Of a stretch of 64,000 bases of DNA, positions 47,231 through 58,139 are shown one piece after another (positions within the stretch are counted from its first letter, which is position 1; every line of letters begins with the position of its first letter). Where the stretch lies: contig OX352764.1 in NCBI GenBank assembly GCA_947095585.1, forward strand, positions 73,799,536 to 73,863,535. The letters run 5' to 3'. The notes below the pieces were generated by a model, which had not been told where the DNA came from, did not search any database, and saw nothing but the letters and a program-made list of their open reading frames with translations. The DNA is from Nephrocerus scutellatus (lineage: Eukaryota; Arthropoda; Insecta; Diptera; Pipunculidae). The position numbers and the translations under genes were made by a program.

Positions 47231-47990
47231 TTGCGGAATGTATTGTCCGAATCAAATACGTGCGTTGACAGATCGCAAGAGAAAGACCATACAAATGGAT
47301 GAGCTGTCAAACGACATTTGCGCATGTGTGCGCAATCTATTGGAATCTATTGGAAAAGAAATGAAATTACGATATTTGTTGGACAGTTCACGAATCAAAT
47401 GTGATTTTAATTTAAATTGGGCTGAAATGCGGTTTTCCAAATTTTTCATTTTACCGAAAACACTCATTTGAGTTAAATATCGAATTTTATCGTTTTGCAA
47501 CGTTCTTTTAGAATTTTCCCGAATTGCTAACAATTTTCCCGGGCGCATAACGAACAAAACAAACAAGGATCAACCAAATATATCGTTCCTATCGTCAGTT
47601 ATGATCGAGAGTGCATATAAAAATTAGGACTGTTGGAGTTTGTCCGAATTTTTCGACTTTCATTTGTAATCTCATACATTGGTTTGTCTTTCTTTTCAAT
47701 TACCATAACATTAAAAAGTTTCCAGAAACTTTCAATCTTATATAGAGAAATATCGAGAAAATACCATAACATTGTGACAACTTCCCTTATTTAAAACTAA
47801 CCATACTCATATGAATTGAGTCATCTTCTAAAAATAAACTACATGTACAATCATGTATCTACACACACGGGTCAAACCGGTTTGACTACTATTTTGGCCA
47901 GTACACAATGATTTAAACTTATAGTCGATTAATTTAATATAATAATCAAACAAAAATGTTTGTGTGTAACGCTCAAAGGTTGGTATGGTT
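47231..47990. other. unannotated stretch
   Basis: Overlapping open frames on both strands (47238-47471 plus; 47252-47566 minus) have moderately protein-like composition, but neither has a recognised motif or exon signals. I make no call. Confidence 0.4.
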
Positions 47991-50670
47991 TTTAAATTCT
48001 CTATATTAACTTCACTTGCCCGTGGGTCGTCGGTCGTCGGTCGGTCGTCGGTCGGTCGTCGGTCGGTCGTCGGTCGGTCGTCTGTCGTGGATTCTTGCGA
48101 TCAATTTTTAACCCACTTCCCATGGCCCGATTTTATTGAAATTTTGCACACATGCGTATTTCCGGAGACAACACTTTCTATTAAATTTTGAGGCCCCTCG
48201 GGCTGCGGGGTCGGGGGGCTCCCAAACAAAAATTTTAAAAAATTTACCCGATTTTCTTCAAATTTTACACACATGTGTATACCCAATAAACAATACTTTT
48301 TCGAAAATTTGGTAGTGATCGGGTCCCGGGTTCGGCCGCAAGGCCCTTATACATTTTTTAAATATCTGTACTGGCATCAGATATTCGTCGCCCTTTATGG
48401 ACTTTGTGCGGTGTGTGCTGCGCAGTCGGTTGCGCTGCATGGTTTTGTTGGTGGTGGAGAGAGAGAGAGAAATCTTAGCGCACGCACAAATGAACCCAGC
48501 AAATGAAACGAGACATAAATGTTTTATGCTTACTTCAACTTACATTTTTATTTACTGAATTGTATTTTTATTGATGTCGTTTTTTTTTGTTGTCGATATC
48601 AACTTACAGATAGAACAACAAGTTTTCACAATATTCTGTCATTTGGCGTTTTCATAAATTAGTTCAGAGCAGTCAAAGAGTTCTCAAGATAAATGTTCGT
48701 GTTTCTTATTTGCTCAGAGTATGAGCGTGCTCTAAGTGCTCAGAATAAAATGATCTGAGCTTTTTCAATTTTAACATCTGATGTCAAATGTCTGTTTCGA
48801 TGATTTTCTCCTACAATAAAAAAAAATGGCCCAGGATCGAGGGGCTCCCATATCAATTTCTGCGATTAGAGAATTTAGATGAAAATTTTTAATTTTTATG
48901 GGTTGTTTTTTTTTAAATTCTCTATATTAACTTCACTTGCCCGTGGGTCGTCGGTCGGTCGTCTGTCGTGGATTCTTGCGATCAATTTTTAACCCACTTC
49001 CCATGGTCCGATTTTATTGAAATTTTGCACACATGTGTATTTCCGGAGACAACACTTTCTATTAAATTTTGAGGCCCCTCGGGCTGCGGGGTCGGGGGGC
49101 TCCCAAACAAAAATTTTAAAAAATTTACCCGATTTTCTTCAAATTTTACACACATGTGTATACCCAATAAACAATACTTTTTCGAAAATTTGGTAGTGAT
49201 CGGGTCCCGGGTTCGGCCGCAAGGCCCTTATACATTTTTTAAATATTTATACTGGCATCAGATATTCGTCGCCCTTTATGGACTGTGTGCGGTGTGTGCT
49301 GCGCAGTCGGCTGCGCTGCATGGTTTTGGTGGTGGAGAGAGAGAGAGAAATCTTAGCTCACGCACAAATGAACCCAGCAAATGAAACGAGACATACATGT
49401 TTTATGCTTAATTCAACTTACTTACTTATTTACTGAATTGTGTTTTTATTGATGTCGTTTTTTTTGTTGTCGATATCAACTTACAGATAGAACAACAAGT
49501 TTTCACAATATTCTGTCATTTCGCGTTTTCATAAATTAGTTCAGAGCAGTCAAAGAGTTCTCAAGATAACTGCTCGTGTTTCTTATTTGCTCAGAGTATG
49601 AGCGTGCTCTACGTGCTCAGAATAAAATGATCTGAGCATTTTCAATATTAACATCTGATGTCAAATGTCTGTTTCGATGATTTTCTCCTACAATAAAAAA
49701 AATGGCCCAGGATCGAGGGGCTCCCATATCAATTTCTGCGATTAGAGAATTTAGATGAAAAATTTTAATTTTTATGGGTTGTTTTTTTTTAAATTCTCTA
49801 TATTAACTTCACTTGCCCGTGGGTCGTCGGTCGGTCGTCTGTCGTGGATTCTTGCGATCAATTTTTAACCCACTTCCCATGGTCCGATTTTATTGAAATT
49901 TTGCACACATGTGTATTTCCGGAGACAACACTTTCTATTAAATTTTGAGGCCCCTCGGGCTGCGGGGTCGGGGGGCTCCCAAACAAAAATTTTAAAAAAT
50001 TTACCCGATTTTCGTCAAATTTTACACACATGTGTATACCCAATAAACAATACTTTTTCGAAAATTTGGTAGTGATCGGGTCCCGGGTTCGGCCGCAAGG
50101 CCCTTATACATTTTTTAAATATTTATACTGGCATCAGATATTCGTCGCCCTTTATGGACTGTGTGCGGTGTGTGCTGCGCAGTCGGCTGCGCTGCATGGT
50201 TTTGGTGGTGGAGAGAGAGAGAGAAATCTTAGCTCACGCACAAATGAACCCAGCAAATGAAACGAGACATACATGTTTTATGCTTAATTCAACTTACTTA
50301 CTTATTTACTGAATTGTGTTTTTATTGATGTCGTTTTTTTTGTTGTCGATATCAACTTACAGATAGAACAACAAGTTTTCACAATATTCTGTCATTTGGC
50401 GTTTTCATAAATTAGTTCAGAGCAGTCAAAGAGTTCTCAAGATAACTGCTCGTGTTTCTTATTTGCTCAGAGTATGAGCGTGCTCTACGTGCTCAGAATA
50501 AAATGATCTGAGCATTTTCAATATTAACATCTGATGTCAAATGTCTGTTTCGATGATTTTCTCCTACAATAAAAAAAAATGGCCCAGGATCGAGGGGCTC
50601 CCATATCAATTTCTGCGATTAGAGAATTTAGATGAAAAATTTTAATTTTTATGGGTTGTTTTTTTTTAAT
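47991..50670 (+). repeat. head-to-tail array of three HINE-like elements
   Basis: Copies start at about 47991, 48914 and 49789, and the array ends near 50670. The last two periods are 875-876 bp. The first is longer (about 923 bp), partly because of extra GGTCGTC repeats (48025-48085). Each junction joins GGGTTGTTTTTTTT directly to AAATTCTCTATATTAAC, with no flanking DNA between. Copies 2 and 3 share private variants (GATAACTGCTCGTG, CTACGTGCTC) that copy 1 lacks, so copy 3 probably arose by duplication of copy 2. Confidence 0.88.
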
Positions 50671-51225
50671 TTTTTTTCCAATTCGTTTTTTTTGCCCTGT
50701 AAAATAAGGTTACTATAACAGCCAGTTTACAAATAGCAATTCAACAAAATTGAATTGCAACTAGAATTGCAAAACATGAGGAACAAAATCACTTGAAAAT
50801 TGATTTGTTAATTTGTTGCAGGAAATTTTGTTAATTTTTTTTAGCTTTTTCTAATTTAGCAATTTTCAACAAGTTATATAGAGCATAATTTATACAGATA
50901 TTGATGACAAAAATCAAATTGAAGTCGATCATAACTAATTAGTGAAGATCATATTGAAAATTCTGAAGAACAATCGTGCCTAGGCACGACGGGCATTAAA
51001 CTAGGCTTTGAAATAATCTAATTAGTCTTAAAGCCTAAAAGTATGCATTTTTAAATGATAATTTAGTGCCTATTTTTGGACGAGTATGTACATTGCGATT
51101 TATATTGGGATTCGTTTACCATTATCTGCTCTACTAACTACTCTTCGTAACAATATTGAAGAATTTTAAACATTTTGTTTCTGTTCAAATTTGGAAATCA
51201 TAATCAGATGCAGCTGCCATCTATA
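50671..51225. other. AT-rich stretch, nothing recognised
   Basis: No coding or repeat signal was recognised. AATTGAATTGCAACTAGAAT near 50745 is a small local repeat. Confidence 0.5.
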
Positions 51226-51510
51226 TATATAAAAAAGAGAATTTATACGTTTTTTTATGCCCAACTAACTCTGGGACGCCTTCACCAATTTCAATCAAAC
51301 TTGGTATACATATTACTTACCAAATGGAATCAAATACTTGGTGTGGTTGGTCGATGGGTGGGATATAGGTGTCTATAGTTTTCGGGGTCGCAGAGGTGAA
51401 TAGTCAAGGTAAATCACCTCTATTTGGAGGGGTTGCTGGTGAGGGGGATGCGTAGCGATATTTATGTCAAATTTTACAACCGTGCAATGCCGGGCACTAT
51501 AGTGGATGGT
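51226..51510 (+). mobile_element. possible Helitron-like non-autonomous element
   Basis: TCTATATATATAAAAAAGAG followed by TTTCAATCAAACTTGGTATA and, at the other side, CCGTGCAATGCCGGGCAC recalls short insect elements with TCTATATATA starts and GCCGGG-rich ends. The 3' CTAG terminus is not visible. Assignment is from pattern memory only. Confidence 0.35.
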
Positions 51511-51769
51511 AAATCACCGATATGGGTGATGGTCAGTGGATGGGATCTGGGAACGTATTAGTCTATGACATAAGGAATGCAACTTTTATTTTTTCACGAT
51601 TTATCTAAAGCACAAACTCCGTCCGTAAATAATCTGTCTAAAAACTTTGACATTAGAAATAAGTGTTCACAAATCTTGGGAAAATTAAAAATATTCATGT
51701 GAGAGAATAGGTATCTTATAAACGATTAAATGATTTTAACATTAGCAAATTATTTAATTTTTTTTAAAG

Positions 51770-53050
51770 GAAAGCCTAGCCCAAGTGGCTGATACTGCAA
51801 CCTAAAACGATCTACTGTATCATAGGGTGTAACTAATCTAAGAGACTTACTTCCTCCCTAATGAATAATAATCCTTAGCGGCAGATATTCGTATATCCGC
51901 TGACGAACATATTGCCTTATGGAAAATATGTCTCCTTAACCAGATCAATGCCGTGCATAGGTAATGTGCACGGATGATTCATCATCCTCCGAACAGAACC
52001 TACATTCAGTGTCTGACTCTTGATTTATTCTGCTAAGGTGATATCTCAAGCCACATTGACCTGTGAGAAAGCTCACCACCTTTCTGATGCTATCCTTATC
52101 TAGATCAAGGCTTTCCTTATCGAAAAAAGGCTTCATCAATCGTTTGAACTGTCTAAGCCCTTGGGTATTATCCCAATGTGCTAGACGAAGCTTACTTTTC
52201 CACTTATTAATCATTGCTGTTGTGGTAGCCCAGTTGACACCACGGTAAGGTGCCGGTCCTAAGAACGCAGATTCCGATCTAGCTCTGGTTAGTTCATCTG
52301 AATATACGTTGCCTGAAATACCCTGGTGACCACGGACCCAACCGAGCTTCACCCTGTTATGCCTTTCTCGGGATTGCAGTGCATCGTAGCAGCATTTAAC
52401 TAATTTAGTGTCCATTATGTTGGACAATAACGCTTTCAGTGCTGCCTGACTATCTGAAAAGATATAAATCGTAGCGCCGATAGTACCCTTACTAAGGTTT
52501 TTCCTAGCGCAGACCTCAATGGAATGGATGTCCGCCTGATAAACCGTGAACTCATACCCATTGGTAAAGAGACTTTGGTGTTGGGTCCGAAAACACCAGC
52601 TCCCACTCCAGATCCATCTTTGATCCGCCCGGTGCTGGAACACCATTAGACCAGATTGCACGGTCCAATATTGTTACCTCAAATAACGTGCCGAAACAGT
52701 ACTCCCTGACCATGATGTCCGCGATAGTACAAAACATGTCTATTTCGAGAATTGAGTCAAGAATGCAGCTTAATAGCGCAACTAGCGGCCGTCTTCCTAA
52801 TGACGATTGACAGGGGTGAAAGCACTACAACAACTTCTAATGCAGTCGTAGGGCAGGTGCGCATTGCGCCCGTTATACCTAGACATGCAATTCTTTGAAG
52901 CTTAGTTGCCGTTGTCCGTTCAAGAACTTTCGGCTACCAAACGATGGCCGCGTACGTGATAATAGGTCTCAGCATCTTTGTATACATCCAATGTATCATT
53001 TTCGGATTTAGACCCCAAATTTCTCTCTTTGATCGTCAAAGTAAAAACAC
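51770..53050 (-). pseudogene. RNase-H-type LINE (I/LOA-like), copy 1
   Basis: The longest frame (51945-52661, 238 aa) covers RNase H: IYIFSDSQAALKAL carries the catalytic Asp and VRGHQGISGNVYSDEL the His/Asp motif. It continues to a C-terminal Cys/His segment (CRFCSEDDESSVHI). Upstream, in other frames, lies the RT thumb-type region (WMYTKMLRPIITYA; ACLGITGAMRTCPTTA). A short A/T tail follows near 51780. Frameshifts lie between RT and RNase H and the 5' part is missing. This is the best-preserved RNase H of the three copies. Confidence 0.75.
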
Positions 53051-53054
53051 CTAA

Positions 53055-53075
53055 TATATATATATATATATATTA
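53055..53075. repeat. (TA)n microsatellite
   Basis: About ten TA dinucleotides lie just upstream of the LINE fragment. Confidence 0.8.
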
Positions 53076-53212
53076 TAATATTTATAAAATTAATTAATTA
53101 TCATTAAAATAAATAATATAAAATGTATTCACTGTTAATAACGATGTTTTATAATTTCATTGAATTGAAATGGAAATTGAATGGTTAATTAATAATTGAG
53201 TTATATTAATAT

Positions 53213-53243
53213 ACTAGCTGTTCCCGGGCGCTTTGCTACCCGC
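53213..53243 (-). mobile_element. candidate Helitron 3' terminus
   Basis: On the minus strand GGGTAGCAAAGCGCCCGGGA continues ACAGCTAGT. It is a GC-rich segment about 10 nt before a CTAG end followed by T, the usual layout of a Helitron 3' end in insects. No 5' TC terminus was located. Confidence 0.4.
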
Positions 53244-53490
53244 CCACTGACGCCACGCCCACTTACACCCGCGTTTCCCGGCTGCCCCATCCCACTGACC
53301 CCCGCCCACTGACCCCCGCCCACTGACCACCCACACATTGACCCATACACACTGACCCACCGCCCACTAAACTCACACCCACTGACCTCACACCCACTGA
53401 CCTCCCGCCCACTGACCACCCACCCACTGACCACCCACCCATTGACCTCATACACACTGACCCACCGCCCACTGAACTCACACCCACTGA
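53240..53490. repeat. 12-bp minisatellite (CCCACTGACCNC)n
   Basis: There are about twenty imperfect units of 11-13 bp, strand-asymmetric (C-rich on plus). The units run without a gap between the Helitron-like end and the broken end of LINE copy B. Long minus frames across it (Gly/Val/Ser-rich) are repeat translations. Confidence 0.9.
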
Positions 53491-55739
53491 CCTCGACATC
53501 GCGGTATCGCTCGTAGATCTCATCATTATAGAGTCTCCGGAATCTTATATACCATTGTCTTATATACCAGCAGCTTGGATGATATGGTTAAGTTCCTGGA
53601 TTTGAAGAGTCTTGACAGACTATAGTAGGCTTTGTTGGCTTGAAGCAACCGTGCGCGTATTTCTGGTTCCATGCTGTTATCGGCTGCTACAGTTTATCCG
53701 AGATAGTTAAAGGATTGCACTACTTCAAATTCGCGCTCTACTATTTGAATTGAGAGACCAATATTGGATCTTCTATTCGCAGACGTGGCAATCATGTACT
53801 TTGTTTTGCTCTCATTTATGTGCAGCCCCAGATTTCGTGCCACCTGCTTGATGAAAGCTTCCTGTACAGCTCTTCGGTTTCTACCAACGATGTCAATATC
53901 GTCTACGTAAGCCAGTATTTGAATGGACTTATAGAGGATTGTTCCACTCGCCGTTACGTCAGAGTCTCGGATCACTTTCTCCAACGCCAGGTTGAAGAGG
54001 ACGCAGGCCAGTCCATCCCCTTGTCGGAGCCCTTTATAGATGTTGAATGGGCTTGATAGTGGTCCGGATATTTTTACTTGGCTTATTACATTGGTCATGG
54101 TCAATCTACATAGTCGTGTCAGTTGTGATGCCGAATTCACTCATGGCTTTAGAAAGTTATACTCTGGCTATGCGATCATAGGCGGATCTAAAATATAGAA
54201 AAAGATGGTGTAGTTAGTTTTGAAACTCTAGACATTTTTCCATTACTGCCTTAGGGTGTAAATCTGATCAGTTGTTGATTTGCCTGGGATGAAGCCACAC
54301 TCGTATTGACTAATGATGACTTTAGCGTATGGGGCTATCCTGTCTTGAAGGATACGCCGTACTCAACAACGTTATACCACGATAATTGCTGCATTTTGTG
54401 ATATCTCCCTTCTAATGTATGGGGCACAGGATGCCTCTTCGCCAGTCTTTTGGCATAGCTTTTTCTTCCCATACCTGCACTATTAATTCATGAATTGCTT
54501 GGTGTAATGTGGGGCTTCCTATTTTTATCAGTTCCGCTGGGATCCCATCAGATCCCGGGGCCTTATTATTTTTGAGCCGATTTATCGCTCTGCTAACTTC
54601 GTCTATGCTTGGTGGCGGCAGCATAGTATGATCTTCGGTCATTGAAGGAGCCTCCAACTCCTCAGTTAGCTGGCCATTTAGCAACTCATGAAAGTGCTCT
54701 TCCCATCGCTCTAAGATGCCTTTAAGATCGGCGATCAGATTACCCTCTTTGTCCGTGCAGTATTTGCAACGCGGTGTATATTGCGTCATACCGCGGACTC
54801 TTTGGTAGAACTTCCGCGCCTGGTGCGGTCCTTGCTCTCTGTACTGTTTCAGTTCACAGATGAGATTCTTCTCCCAGGCTGCATTCGTTCGTCGGTGAAC
54901 TGTTTTTCATATCTTCTGAGCTCCTTATAATCAACTTCGCGTGCCCGCGTTCTATGAGATTGTTGCATTGCTCGGTACGCAACATTCTTACGTTCAGTCG
55001 CACGCTTACATTCGTAATCGAACCAGTCGTTGCGATCTCTACGACTAGAGTGACTAGATGGAGTCAGCAGTACTAATGACAGTATTTTTAAGGCGTGTCC
55101 ATTTCTCTTCTACGCCCGGCATCTCAGCCCCAGGACTTACTCTCCTAGCATTCAGGGCGAGTCCTATTGCTTGACCGTAGTTGTTTCTCGTCTCTTCGTT
55201 GCGAAGGGCAGCCGTGTTGACTCGAATCTGATTCGCGGATGCAGTCTTTCGTAATGATGCAATCCGCGCTCGGAGCACCATACCAACAAGATAATGGTCC
55301 GAGTCGATGTTGGCACCTCGGTACGTTCGTACCGTCATCAGGTTCGGGTTGTGGCGGGGTCTATCAACACGTGGTCTATCTGCTTGCGAGTGGCTCCATC
55401 GGGGGGTACCGCTAACCTTGTACTCGCAACGACCAAATTATATTCTGACATTCGTTTAGCCGTTTTCCTTGCCGTGGTCGTCGTCGTTCATCAGTGTATC
55501 CGAGGCTGATTTTGGGTTCCGTAATAATAATTTTTTACAGGCGAGGTTATTGACCTCACGCCAACCTTACTTTGACGGGACTAGCCCGATCATTCAGCTT
55601 TTCCTGCATTGGAGAAAAATTACCGGCGGCCACCACGTGGAGGTTTGATCGCACTTCCACCAGTCAGAGATAGTTCGGCCACCTGAAATTCTAGAGCCTT
55701 CTGTGTTCTTCCCCCTATTCTGCTGATGGCTGACTGCCG
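53491..55739 (-). mobile_element. RTE-like LINE, degenerate copy B (3'-truncated)
   Basis: It is collinear with copy A. The 5' end is at 55739 (GGCAGTCAGCCATCAGCAGA), with endonuclease (55054-55338), linker and RT start (54412-54789, containing INRLKNNKAPGSDGIPAELI) and RT palm (53694-54140, with ILAYVDDIDIVGRNRR). A ~110-bp internal deletion near 53540 removes part of the C-terminal domain, and the true 3' end is missing where the minisatellite begins. LINEs are usually 5'-truncated, so loss of the 3' end points to a later rearrangement. It is better conserved than copy A but still frameshifted. Confidence 0.8.
53694..54140 (-). pseudogene. LINE copy B reverse transcriptase palm fragment
   Basis: This 148-codon frame carries YKGLRQGDGLACVLFNLALE (the GxxQGD region before the catalytic motif) and LAYVDDIDIVGR (YVDD in place of the usual YADD). 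KTKYMIATSANRRS and SFNYLG follow. It is the longest intact RT stretch of this family in the window. Confidence 0.75.
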
Positions 55740-56057
55740 ATGGTGTTATCAACGCAGTTAAAAAAAATTGGAGTCGAAATTCGTTATGAAGACGATCCAT
55801 CCATTCAGACGATTCCCAAAAAAACGAGCACAGTTGCATCAAGAAAAAACAGATCAAAATCACCTATACCCGTGTTATTAAGTGTTAAATTCACTACAAA
55901 TAAAATTAAATATAAAGACACCACCACGGATTTGGATATCATCTTGCCGCAACACCATCCTGAGCAACGCATTTTCATGATGCAACGATTAATAGCTTTC
56001 CAGTCCCAGCTATATCGTGAAGCCAAGAACATTAAAACATCATACAATTACATATAA
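55740..56057 (+). pseudogene. open frame interrupted by rosa mariner, unrecognised
   Basis: A 105-codon frame starts at the ATG abutting the 5' end of LINE copy B and ends at a TAA created by the rosa insertion. If the mariner and one TA are ignored, the same frame continues through 57361-57423 for 21 codons to TAA 57424-57426. The protein is rich in Lys, Thr and Ile (DPSIQTIPKKTSTVASRKN...) and ends in a basic, aromatic stretch (YLRCKYGINLRKSADS). It recalls tails of ORF1-like proteins of insect retroelements, but I cannot name it. Upstream is lost, so it is a fragment. Confidence 0.4.
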
Positions 56058-57360
56058 CGGGTGTTTTTTTAAGAGGTTGCCGATTTTTTTTTTGAATAAA
56101 ACACATATTAAATTATGAAATGACCAAAATTTTTTTTTATTTGGTAGATAATTTTTTGGCATTTAACATTTAAACACAATTTCTGGCATATGGCTACCAC
56201 GACTATTTTTCACAAATGTCATTCTGGAGGTCCAATTTTCCAGCACTTTTTCAAGCATTTGAGGGCGTATGTCAGCAATGACACGTTGAATATTGGTTTC
56301 CAAAGCGTCAATCGATTGAGGTTTATCCACATAAACCAATGACTTCACGTATCCCCACAAAAAGTAATCGAGTGGCGTCAAATCGCACGAACGCGGAGGC
56401 CAATTCACCGGACCATTTCTCGAAATAATGTTGTCGTTGAAAGTTTCTTTCAATAAGTCGATTGTTTCACGTGCTGTATGGCAAGTGGCACCATCTTGTT
56501 GAAACCACATTTCATCCATATCCATATCTTCAAGATTTGACAACAAAAACTCATTTAACATGGTTCTGTATCGATTTCCATTCACGGTAACGCGTCGTCC
56601 TTCCTCATTTTTAAAGAAATATGGACCGATGATCCCACCAGCCCATAGACCGCACCAAACAGTACATTTATCAGGATGCATTGGTAATTCTTGAACGGCG
56701 TGTGGATTATCTTTGCTCCAAATGCGACAATTTTGTTTGTTGACGTATCCATTTAACAAAAAATGCGCCTCATCACTGAAGAGAATTTTACGGTAAAAAA
56801 ATGGATCTTCGTTCAATTGATTTAACGACCAATCACTGAATTCACGGCGCAAACGATGGTCGTGTGGCTTTAATTCTTGCACCAATTGAATTTTGTATGG
56901 CACCAAACCCAAATCTTTACGTAAGATTTTCCATAAAGTCGATGGACAAAGTCCAATTTGCTGAGCACGACGACGAATCGATAAATTGTCGTTTTCTTCG
57001 ACACTGGCCTCAACGACAGCAATATTTTCTTCTGTACGAACTCTTCTCATTCTTGTCGGTGGCTTGGCATCCAAAAGAGTGAATGTAGACCGAAATTTGG
57101 TAATTACGTTCTTTATGGTGGTCTCTGACGGACGATTATGTGCACCATAAAATTCACGAAGTGCTCTATAAACATTTTTAATTGAACACTGATTTTGAAA
57201 ATAAATTTCCACGATTTGAAAACGTTGTTCTGGAGTTAACCTATTCATAATGATTTGCCAAACAATACTGAGTAGAAATGCCACTTTGAGCTGTCAAAAC
57301 AACTGTCATAAAATAAAACGACATCTATCGGAAAAACAAACCTCCTTAAAAAACACCCTT
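56057..57360 (-). mobile_element. rosa-type (DD41D) mariner transposon, complete
   Basis: This 1304-bp element has TA on both sides (56055-56056, 57361-57362). The terminal inverted repeats are ACGGGTGTTTTTTTAAGAGG (left) and, reverse-complemented, AAGGGTGTTTTTTAAGGAGG (right). It carries one intact transposase gene on the minus strand. Size, TA target and catalytic spacing fit the rosa group of mariner-like elements. The intact frame and TIRs suggest a recent arrival and possible activity. Deleted relatives lie at 34075-34611. Confidence 0.92.
56163..57248 (-). CDS. rosa/mariner transposase (DD41D)
   Basis: This cut-and-paste transposase should bind the element's TIRs and integrate at TA. 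Counting from Met at 57248 (361 aa), residues 1-60 form a first helix-turn-helix (LTPEQRFQIVEIYF) and about 85-115 a second (NLSIRRRAQQIGLCPSTLWK). The linker has VPYKIQLVQEL. The catalytic triad is D159 (LFSDEAHF), D252 (FQQDGATCHTA) and D294 (DLTPLDYFLWGY), with 41 residues between the last two. An in-frame Met 12 codons upstream (57284) exists; I prefer 57248 because homologous N-termini start near the PEQR motif. No stop or frameshift is present, so the enzyme may be functional. Confidence 0.9.
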   Translation of the reverse strand: MNRLTPEQRFQIVEIYFQNQCSIKNVYRALREFYGAHNRPSETTIKNVITKFRSTFTLLDAKPPTRMRRVRTEENIAVVEASVEENDNLSIRRRAQQIGLCPSTLWKILRKDLGLVPYKIQLVQELKPHDHRLRREFSDWSLNQLNEDPFFYRKILFSDEAHFLLNGYVNKQNCRIWSKDNPHAVQELPMHPDKCTVWCGLWAGGIIGPYFFKNEEGRRVTVNGNRYRTMLNEFLLSNLEDMDMDEMWFQQDGATCHTARETIDLLKETFNDNIISRNGPVNWPPRSCDLTPLDYFLWGYVKSLVYVDKPQSIDALETNIQRVIADIRPQMLEKVLENWTSRMTFVKNSRGSHMPEIVFKC

Positions 57361-57362
57361 TA

Positions 57363-57713
57363 TTTGCGGTGTAAATATGGAATAAATCTACGGAAATCTG
57401 CAGATTCTGATTATCCAGGAATCTAAAGCAATACAATTCAATACCTATTACACATTTTCTTATCTTTACAAGCCAATCATTTATTATTTTATCTTATTTA
57501 ACTGTTTTCCATTTTCAATCAAAATTGTTCTTAAATGAAATTTATAATTACATTCAGTTTTTTATTTTTGTTTTAAATGAACCGTAAAAGCTCATTTCAA
57601 AACCTTACAATTGATTTATGGCACGACATTATAATTTTGAAGTAATTTTACATTGGTTGAAGAATGCGGTGCTATACAATTATTGGTTTGTTTATTTGCT
57701 TTTGGTTATTTAA
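57363..57713. other. AT-rich stretch, nothing recognised
   Basis: After the end of the interrupted frame (57426) no coding signal or repeat is recognised up to the MITE. Confidence 0.5.
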
Positions 57714-57843
57714 AGCGCTTTCGATTTGTTGGGTACAGTGTAAGGGTGGTACATAATTTCTATAGCTTTAACTTGTTTTCGTCGAGAACGCTGTCGAAAT
57801 AGGACACCAAACAATCACTATACCCAGCAAATCGAAAGCGCTG
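57714..57843. mobile_element. 130-bp MITE candidate with 22-bp inverted repeats
   Basis: AGCGCTTTCGATTTGTTGGG-TA (57714-57735) and its reverse complement (57821-57842, one mismatch) enclose ~85 bp of non-coding DNA. TTAA occurs at both sides (57710-57713, 57844-57847), as expected for a piggyBac-type target, although the TIR start is not typical of piggyBac. Confidence 0.6.
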
Positions 57844-58139
57844 TTAATTTGTTTGTTTATTGATAATTATGTTTAATATGTGCAAAGGCGGAGATTCGCT
57901 GCAGAAATTATAACAGTGTATGATATGATTGTTGAATAATTTTATTTTTTGACTTTTTAAATCTAAAAATTATTTTATTTTGTTCTTTTATTGTTTATAT
58001 TATGTATTGTAGTACATTAGTTATTCTTAAAGTGCGATATGGTTTTATTTGTTGTTTATTAATTGGTCATTCTTATGAATAACATTAATAATTGCATTGA
58101 GTAAAAAAACTATTCCTCAAACATTTAAAAAATAAAATT

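Noticed and set aside
53201..53526. Two Gly/Val/Ser-rich minus-strand frames
   Set aside because: They are translations of the 12-bp minisatellite in two phases.
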